Positions 56,301 through 64,000 of a stretch of 64,000 nucleotides of DNA are shown here, in pieces. The notes below the pieces were generated by a model. It was given only the letters and a program-made list of their open reading frames with translations, had not been told where the DNA came from and did no database searches. How positions within the stretch are numbered: the first letter of the stretch is position 1; each line of letters opens with the position of its first letter. The translations under genes were made by a program, and so were the position numbers. The stretch comes from Apricaphanius iberus. Taxonomy: Eukaryota > Chordata > Actinopteri > Cyprinodontiformes > Aphaniidae. The DNA is taken from assembly GCA_028564705.1 (NCBI GenBank), contig JAPXFQ010001297.1, positions 620,001 through 684,000 on the forward strand, read 5' to 3'.

Positions 56301-59289
56301 GTCAGCGTCTAGACTGTCCTTCTCTCCCAGCTAGATTTAAAGCCAGAAATGAGACAAAGCATGAATACCAAGATACTAATCAGTGGGACAAAGCTGCATC
56401 AGAGACCATCAGTTGCAACTAAGAATAAAAGAACAGAGAATAAAACGCAAAGTAAACGTCGTGTTCATTCCTTGATTTTCCATGGAGTCAGAAAGGACAT
56501 CTGGAGCTGATAAGGATTTCTGTAACACATTAACCTGTATGGTGGTTTAAACCGACCTTCTCAAGGGCTCCTGCTGTGAAAATGCCAATATTGGTGATGT
56601 TGGGGGATACTGTAGCAAACTGTAGATTAGGAGCAATTATTGTTACAGAATCTTATGAGACTATAATACAAAGTTAGTCATTATCTACACCGTAATATCA
56701 ACTAACAATTGTAAAGTCAGTGCCTCTTCTTGTTGACTTAGTTAACACCGACGCACATTCATTGAAACAAAGGTGCACTGATAGATATTTAAATATGAGA
56801 GAGAGAATAACTTAAGAACAAGCTACCTGTTCTGCTTCCAATGACGATCAAAAATATTTGTGCATTAAGTAAAAAAAGATATGCTCACAGTAATGAATCC
56901 GAAATATACTTAAATATACTTTATTACACAAAATAAAAACATTACAATATGAGGCAAAAATATAAATGTATGACTTTATATGCAAGTTTTTTTAATCAGA
57001 GATGTCCCAGAAATCAGTGGTCTGATTTTCAGTTTTAGCGACTCAGTTTGGACCCCAGCAGATCAGAACTCAAAAATCAGATCTTTATCAAATCAGTGAA
57101 TGCCAAAACACCTAAGTACTGCCAGGTTGTGCTGACAACAGCACTCTTCTGTGTGTATGATGGAGAAAGACTCAAAGTGACAAAGATGTAAAGAGTTATT
57201 GAAAAAGAGAAGCTACGGTCAACAACAAGATGAGAAGTGTGTAGAGGATTGCAGTAGGACTGTCTGGATGCAACTCTTGGTAGGATATATATTTGAATTG
57301 CCATTCATGCTAATTCTGCACGACAAATAATGTACTGGACCTGTTTAATAACTTTCACAGCCATTAATGCCCACATGTGATTTATACTGTTGGCGGGTGT
57401 GATGGCAAGGGTCACAAAGAAAATGTTTGTTACATTATGCTGAAGAAAAAAAAACCTCATGCAGTTACTCATTTATCAGAACTAACGTAGAGAACGTTTA
57501 AACTACTTCTGTGGCCGACTTTAAAATTCATCTGAAATTCGTGGTTTAAAATCACTGTAGGGAACTCATGTTTTTGTTCCCAAAAAAACCCAGAAGTTCC
57601 ACCTGATTGTCCGAGTCCGTTTGTTTAAGCATCATAACGACAATCAGCCACCAGCAGAAACACAAACTCAAAAGGCCAGCGTCCCACAAAACAGCATGCT
57701 GCCAGTGTGAAGGGGCCACACAGAGGGTTGATGGTCACACTAAATAAAAGAACCTCCTGTCCTTCCCCTCACTCGTCCTACCATTTGCTGCCTCCCTCCC
57801 TGACGTTACTCCCCTTCACTTCTATCACTGGGTGTCTCACCAATGTGACTTCCTCCTCTGTGCTTTCCTGCCCCTTGCTGTGTGAAAACCCTGGAGTCAT
57901 GTAAAGCATCTCCATGCACAGTAACGGGTGACCTCTTCTTTCCCCAGAACCCCCATCCTTCCTCCCGCTGACGACTCCAAAACCCCCACGTGTCCTCTTT
58001 CCTAGGTGGTCCCTCCCCTGCAATGTGTAGTCAATCCCCTGCTGTCAGGATTAGCTTGTTTGTAACCTTTTAGGTTGTCCCTTTAAAGCACAACCCTCTA
58101 CCAGAGGTGAGAAGATCTGTTTTTGTTGGGGGTTTTTTCTATATATTCGCAGATTAGAAATAGTTTTCAAGGAAAGGTCTTTTATCTGAAAGCTTGGTTT
58201 TGACAATGGAACCAACAAACATGTATTTATATCTGATTTAACAGAATTTTGAAATATAATGACAGAGGAGACATCCTTGACAAGAACAGGAATGGCTGCA
58301 AGACAGCAGTTATATCTACAACGCTGCATTTTCCTTTTTCCTTCAGAAAAGAGCACTGCCCTGCAGTCACAACTCACGTGATGAGTGTGTGTAGAATAGA
58401 GAAACAGTGTGTGCGTGTGTGTATGTATACATGTGAGAGTATTATTGGATGTCTGAGAGTGTGCAATACACACACACACACACCCACACACACGGACACA
58501 TAACTTGCAAGCTAAATTGCCCTCTGTGCTGAAATTTACCAGATGGCATTGGACAAAAACCAGCACTATTACTCACGAGCTCAACCATAGGCAGAGGCGG
58601 AAAGCCAAATGGCCTACTGCTCTTTCAAATTCAACCTGCTACTTTACTACATCACTGAACATCTTACGACTAGACTATTTCAAAACAATGAAAGAAAAAA
58701 TGAGGTATGACCGTCTCTGGCTCAGCTCAGAAGTGAGCTAGAGCCTTGTAATTGTCCAGTCATCTTGACTTATTTAGTGCAGTTCATGTCTGCTGACATT
58801 TTCTCTGACCTCACGGAAATATTTAACCTAAACAAATGCGTGCCCTACTCAAGCACCTGCTGTCCAAAGCATACTTTTTATAAAAATCATAGTATTATTA
58901 TTCCTAACCTTTACTTTAAGTCAAATCAAATTAATTTATTTTGGAACGCTTTAACATGACAGAGTCAAAACAAAGCGCTGTACAGTTTAAAAATCAGGAC
59001 ATACCATAAATATGAATAAACAACCGTTAAAACAATTGAAGTAAAAACAGAATTAATAATAAGTTAAAAGCACACATTCAAAACCATTTATTTAGTTTAA
59101 CTTTTCAAAGAATCATCACATTTTTTTCTAACCATCCACAATAAATCAGATTTCCTGTTTTAATCAGCTAGCATCACCAAAATTAGCATTAGTTAAATGC
59201 TACCATAATTAACAACATACATTTTTCTAAATCTTTTAAGAACTTTCTTTGAAATCAGAGGTTTACACAAACAAAACTTACAGTCTTGA

Positions 59290-59700
59290 AACAAATGATG
59301 ATGATGTCATTTGAGTAAAAAAGAAGAACTGTGGATGCATTTCTTTTGTGACATCATGGAAAAAAAAAACAGATCCATAAAGATCAGCCAAGATATCGAG
59401 AAGAAAATTTTGAACTTCCACATGTCTGAGTTATCTTCGGGTACAATTTCTAGCAACCTGAAGGTAGACTACCACACCTATGTGCTGAAACAATTGTGCA
59501 AGTATAAACACCATGGAAATGTCCCATCATACCATTCACAAAGAAGGTGTGTTCTGTGTGTTTTGGTGGCAAATGTGCAAATCAATTCAAAACCAACAGC
59601 AAAAGACTTTGTGAAGTTGCTATCCACTTGGAAATGAGTCCTGTACATGGGCTGAAAAGCCTACAGGAAAGAGAAAAAACTGATTATAGTCTGTAAATGT
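59290..59700 (+). pseudogene. Tc1 transposase N-terminal region
   Basis: One open plus-strand frame (59,311-59,637) shows the Tc1 DNA-binding half: a helix-turn-helix with S-G-T-I-S-S-N-L-K-V, then K-Y-K-H-H-G-N, the second helix-turn-helix linker and V-Q-I-N-S-K-P-T-A-K-D-F-V-K (usual V-Q-I-N-x-x-T-T-A-K-D-L-V-K). A stop follows, then further decayed homology to about 59,700. The catalytic domain is missing. Confidence 0.8.
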
Positions 59701-61838
59701 TCACAGGAACAACGATCTGGCTTATTAAAAGGCTTGTTGTGGTATTTAGCAAAAAATACCATTGTTATTAAATGGATAATATAAAGAGGAAACAGCATTA
59801 TGTGGAAATATTAGAGTGTCATAAGAGGTTAAAGTTTGGTCACATGCAACCTTTAAAATGAACAATGACTATTATATTGTAAAATTAGTCACTAAATGGC
59901 TTAAGTACAACAAGGTCAATGTTTTTCTGTAGAAAATCATGAAGCCCTAATTTCAGTCTTTTGGAAAATGTGTCTGCTGAGATAGAAAGGTGAGTGAGCG
60001 AGGTGGCCTTCAAACTTGACTACACAAATTCAGTCAGGACGAATGGGATGAAATGTAGATAAACATATTTACGATTTATCTTTATTTATACAGGTAATCT
60101 CACTGAGACAAGACACAATCTTATAAGTAAAAAAAGATCACATTCAACACAGAAAACTCTGGATGTGTTATAGTAGGAGTCAAACTAAGATAAATAATAT
60201 CACTACTGCTCCTTGAAAAAGTATTTTTGCCAATTTGCATTTACTGCAAGATAATTTTCCACAGACATGACACGTTTCTTCCCTATATGTTTGCAAAGCA
60301 AAAGCATGGATAACAGGAAAGTTTATTAGCTGAGGTTTACAAGTGTGTCTTAACATAAATCTTTAAGAGTTCCCAATTAATTTTTCATGTATTGTGCACA
60401 ACAGGAAAAGGGAAGGTCTGTGTGGATACAGTAGAGGCTCTCAGATAAAGAGCCAAAAACAGGAAGAATCAGAGCAGCGATAAAAGGGACTGGGCAGCCG
60501 GGCTCTGTAGCGGTGTTCCATTACAAGGCAACTAAAAGTATGAACGCATACAGGAAGAAATTAGCCCGGAGCTAAATCTGGTATAATACATGCTCTGTGC
60601 ATAGACACATATTTTCTTTCAGATAAATAAACAAAATCAGCAGCCAGGTTGTGAGCTGGATGGCTAGGATGCCTTTACCTTAGTGATAGATGAGGCAATC
60701 AAAAACATGGAATACTATTGCAGCCATTGCTGGGAAACACATAAACTAACCAGTTACATGCAAAGGACTGTCTTCTGTAGGTTTCTGGTTGTGCCATATT
60801 CTTTCCATTTTTCAACTGATGAAACTGAGCTTCAGAAGACATTTAAAGCTTTGAATACTTTAAATTAACGCTCCTCTAAACTTCCCCACATCCTTATTCC
60901 TCACCTCTCTGCTGTGTTGCTTGTTCTCTAACAAACCTCTGAGGTCTTCAAAGAACCATTGTCTTAATGAAGAGATGTAATAATCACACAACTTACTAAA
61001 TAGGTGATTTTGGAAGGCAAGCCATTGCATTTGATAATAGTTTGTGTGGGTCCATCAGATAGCTTAGATATATTTCTCAGTAGCTGTAATGGGATAAAAA
61101 GTAGATACAGTCATCCAAGGCAGGGTTAAATGGTGAGCTTTACACACCCACATGCATCCAAAGCTTAGAATACCAATTGTAAGACCAGGGAAAGCTACAG
61201 GAACTCAATATTAGGCTTGATCAGATCACTTACTTCAGTGGTTTAAGTCGCCCATGCCCAAGTTAACATTCTGCTGCTTCGCTTTAGATAAGCAACTCTT
61301 CCTCATTACATGAAAATGAAAAACACGGACCGTTTAAAGGCCCTCAATCATTCTAGTCCAAGATCCACTCCTTCATTACAGAGAGTTAGTTCAGATAAGG
61401 AGGAACAGACAAACACACACATGCATATTCATAGTCAGAGTGCTCCATAGCATCCAACATGAAATGACAAACTTGTGCAAGACAGCATGAAGGCCAAATA
61501 TACCCTCTGTCCATGTTCCCGGCTCACCAACACACACACAAACACACACGTGCACAGAGAGAGAGGTCCCTCTGCTCTGAACTCTTTTCAACTCATCTGT
61601 GACCTCTGCTTCTCCATTCCCTACTGTCTATTTACAAAGATCTGTGTGAATGTCCTTAAAACAAATTGTGGAAGGAAAGAGAAACTGCTTATTTCCTCAG
61701 ACCAGACAGCCAACCTGAGGAAAAACATTGAAATTAGATTAAAGTAGGTAAATAGACTGAAATAATTTGATTGAAATGAGCTTTTGTACCCTCAGACTGA
61801 TGCACAAAAAAAAATGTTTCATCAAAATTAGTTACTAT

Positions 61839-62080
61839 ACAATGCCTGGTAAGATTATACCTTGAACTTTTTTTTACAATTTGACACGGAACCACAACTT
61901 TTTAAGTATTTTATTGGAATAAAACAAAAATTAGCAGAAAAATAAAGTAGGAAGAAGAGATGTAGATGTAATTTTGTAAATTTATAATCAAGCTTCCTTT
62001 ACTTTGATATCCCTAAATAAAATCCATCACAACCAACTGCCTTCAGAAGTCCTATTTGCAAAGTAGCTAATGTCTTCACT
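61839..62080. mobile_element. Tc1 left terminus and leader remnant
   Basis: CAATGCCTGGTAAGATTATA, CCTTGAAC..ACAATTTGACAC and later CACAACCAACTGCCTTCAGA follow the terminus and leader of the Tc1 family related to the element at 45,364. No transposase remains. Confidence 0.6.
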
Positions 62081-62881
62081 TGGTAAGGGAAAAAAATCAG
62101 TCCTCGTTGGTATACTGTAGTAAAAAAAAAAAGAATACTAACTTACAATAGGCAGAAATGAATTTGGACAGATATTAACGGTAAGTCACTTTAACATTAA
62201 CATAAGAATGGAAGCCTTAAAGGTTCCATTAAAGGTCTAATTTACTGGTTCTTTGTGTTATTTTTTATGCGTTCTCTAGTATGAATGAATGCTGTCTGAG
62301 TCGGCCCCCGTAAAAAAATAAAATAAAATCCTTCGAGTTTCTATTGTCAATTTGTGCCAAGTCAGGGCGGGCGTGGAGAAACGACAGGATTTGGGGGCTT
62401 GCTCATTAAGATTAATGACATGCAAGTTTCTGTCATCTGTTTGGTTAGGTGCAACACAACTCTTACACTGTCTCTGTTTCCTAAAATCAGTTATGTAAGA
62501 CAGAAATTGTGCCAGTATTTAGCCTTAGACGGAGTTTACCACCCAGTTAGGATGCATTCCCTAACAACACCGGACCACAGCAGTCCAGAAAAACACTGGG
62601 CAAGCAGTCTTCTGTACACCACACGACACCAGTCGGATGGAGATTCCAATAACAAACAGCGGATCGTCTCATCTGATCTGAGACAAAAAGTTTAACATGA
62701 GGAAACATTTCTCCCATTGTAGCGACCTTAAGTCGAAGACTCTCAGAAACTAGCTGTTTCCTGACCCATAAACTCTCGGAGGAGCGCCTGCAAGCAGCAG
62801 CAGGCACCGCACACCTGTGTGTGGCGCACACAGGTCTCTGTGTGTAGATCGAGCTCTGTAGTGTGCGTCTAACCGGGCGAA

Positions 62882-63003
62882 CTGGGATGGATGGACAGGC
62901 GACCTGTCCAAGGTCCACCGTGCCTTTCACCCGATAACCGCTGGAGAAATGCACCAGATCCCCCGTGACCCTCCAAGGAGAAGCGGTGTAAATAATGGAT
63001 GGA
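62882..63003 (+). mobile_element. SINE 3' part with ATGG tail
   Basis: GACAGGCGACCTGTCCAAGG, CGCTGGAGAAATGCACCAG, CCCCGTGACCC, AAGCGG and AATGGATGG follow the last 120 bases of the two other SINEs of this family in the window. Confidence 0.75.
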
Positions 63004-64000
63004 ATTTATTTACCTGCACTCCGTGAATAGAGTTGGGGATCACATAAAGGGGTCAGAGGGAGGTGTAAAAAACGAATCTGTAAAAATAACGGAAAGCCTT
63101 GAGATTTTTCCATCACCGTTCTAAAAAATATGGAGAATATTCCGTCAATGCGACCCTTTCGTTGATGTGTTATCTCCATAAATGCCAAACGTGTTCTGCC
63201 GTGTTGTAGAGTTGCTAATTGTTAGCTTGTCATAGCTGCAGCTTAGCTCTGCTCTTGGCCACAGCAATCCAGTGTTCCTGTGGGTGGTCCCAAGCTAGGC
63301 AGGCGAGGCCAATGACAATGAATTTTCAAAGTGACTTACAAGTGAGACTCAGCTGTTCTCTGGTCCATTTCCTTTCTGTAACTGATGCAGGGAATGGAGT
63401 TTGGAGAAAATATTCACATGGAGCATGCTTATAAACCCCAGAGTGACAGATTGTATCAAAAGAAAAACAGTTGTTCATGATTTTCAGTGAAGGAGATCTT
63501 TAAACCTCTCACCAACTAGGAAGCTTTATCTCTTCCTGTGCTGCTCTTTAAATCACTAAAAGCAAATCACAATAACCAAAACAGACACTGATTGGTCCTG
63601 AAAGTATCAGTGAGGTCTGTGAACGGTAAACACTCTTCCAACCTCTCTCCATCTGTTTTGGTATCTTGGTTTACTCACTGAGATGTATATTAAAAACAGC
63701 AGTGACAGCCTGTCCAAGTTTTGTTCTGCATTAAAGCTTCTCACTTTATTTGAATTTAGAGTGCATCAAAAAAAAGCTATTTTCATAAGGTTAGTGGTGA
63801 TGAGTGGTAGGTGGAGGTTGGTAATGCCTCACCATTACATGACAGTTTTTGTAGTTTAAATTTGTCCTGTTTCTGCCTCCCTGTATTTCTGTAACTAAAC
63901 AAGTACAGAACATTCATATTTCAAGACACATCTAAGTACCAATTTAGAAGTGGCTTCTTGTACCAAAAAAAAAAAAAAACAATTGGTCCGAACGGGACAT

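Larger units (their letters stand above)
32281..64000 (-). other. ubl3: ubl3 gene span within the window (3' UTR to intron 1)
   Basis: Four coding exons are placed by their protein match and by consensus GT..AG borders. Introns are about 0.6 kb (33,917-34,512), 2.6 kb (34,591-37,193), 3.0 kb (37,281-40,290) and more than 23.6 kb (from 40,400 rightward). A very long first intron and a nine-codon first coding exon are features of vertebrate UBL3. Exon 1 and the promoter should lie right of 64,000. The left limit is the best poly(A) signal and is inferred. Teleosts may carry two ubl3 copies; which one this is cannot be told. Confidence 0.85.
40400..64000 (-). other. ubl3: ubl3 intron 1 (incomplete) with inserted elements
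   Basis: No exon is supported. Recognised insertions are listed separately. The intervals 41,206-42,735, 43,011-45,363, 46,272-51,922, 53,346-59,289 and 59,700-61,838 hold no recognised gene or family. Weak items: direct repeats of CACCGGTAT near 43,392 and 43,440, an (AC)n tract at about 58,470-58,495, short (CA)n runs at about 61,531-61,550, and a 9-bp hairpin at 62,813-62,835. Regulatory elements cannot be read without comparison to other fish. Confidence 0.7.

Noticed and set aside
58785..58799. M-S-A-D-M on the minus strand as a possible ubl3 exon 1
   Set aside because: It is shorter than the expected nine codons, and no GT donor follows the last ATG (the next bases are AAC).
62354..62695. 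A 113-codon plus-strand frame near the right end
   Set aside because: No motif is recognised, and an opposing minus-strand frame (62,547-62,954) overlaps a SINE. Neither has support.

Overview
The window is nuclear chromosomal DNA from a bony (teleost) fish. Three things support this: a spliced gene with vertebrate introns (ubl3), a single-exon fish-type olfactory receptor, and a repeat load typical of teleosts (L2-, RTE- and L1-type LINEs, V-SINEs, tRNA-headed SINEs with an ATGG tail, several Tc1 families, hAT-like MITEs). The background is AT-rich with islands of GC-rich retrotransposon sequence. The species cannot be named from the sequence alone.

Only two host genes are supported. (1) An intact olfactory receptor lies on the minus strand at about 4.1-5.1 kb. 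(2) ubl3 (membrane-anchored ubiquitin-like protein 3) lies on the minus strand. Four coding exons (2-5) sit at 40,291-40,399, 37,194-37,280, 34,513-34,590 and 33,864-33,916. They splice in frame with GT..AG borders into 108 residues ending in a CCVIL prenylation motif. Exon 1 (nine codons in the human protein) was not found, so everything right of 40.4 kb is read as intron 1, with the promoter beyond the window.

Region by region: 0-4 kb holds an L1-like 3' end, Tc1 remnants and a short promoter/poly(A)-like module with GC-rich tandem units. 4-6 kb holds the receptor. 6-11 kb is one long decayed L2-clade LINE whose ORF1 (with an SGNH-esterase region) is split by a hAT-like insertion. 11-14 kb is AT-rich old repeat. 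13.98-18.22 kb is a nested stack: an old RTE copy, probably opened by a hAT-like element, holding a full-length RTE element (14,446-17,820) with an unbroken 1071-codon ORF and a 13-14 bp target duplication. 18.4-29.8 kb is a mosaic of SINE, Tc1 and hAT-like pieces plus two unclassified dispersed repeats. 29.8-32.3 kb has nothing recognisable. 32.3-64 kb is ubl3, with mobile elements in its introns.

No unknown multi-gene system was found. The most interesting material is the intact RTE element with its unusual endonuclease motif and 5' hairpin, the shared 3' ends of the RTE and the SINEs beside it, and the layered insertions whose target duplications give relative ages. Repeat family names are given from recognition, without a database search.
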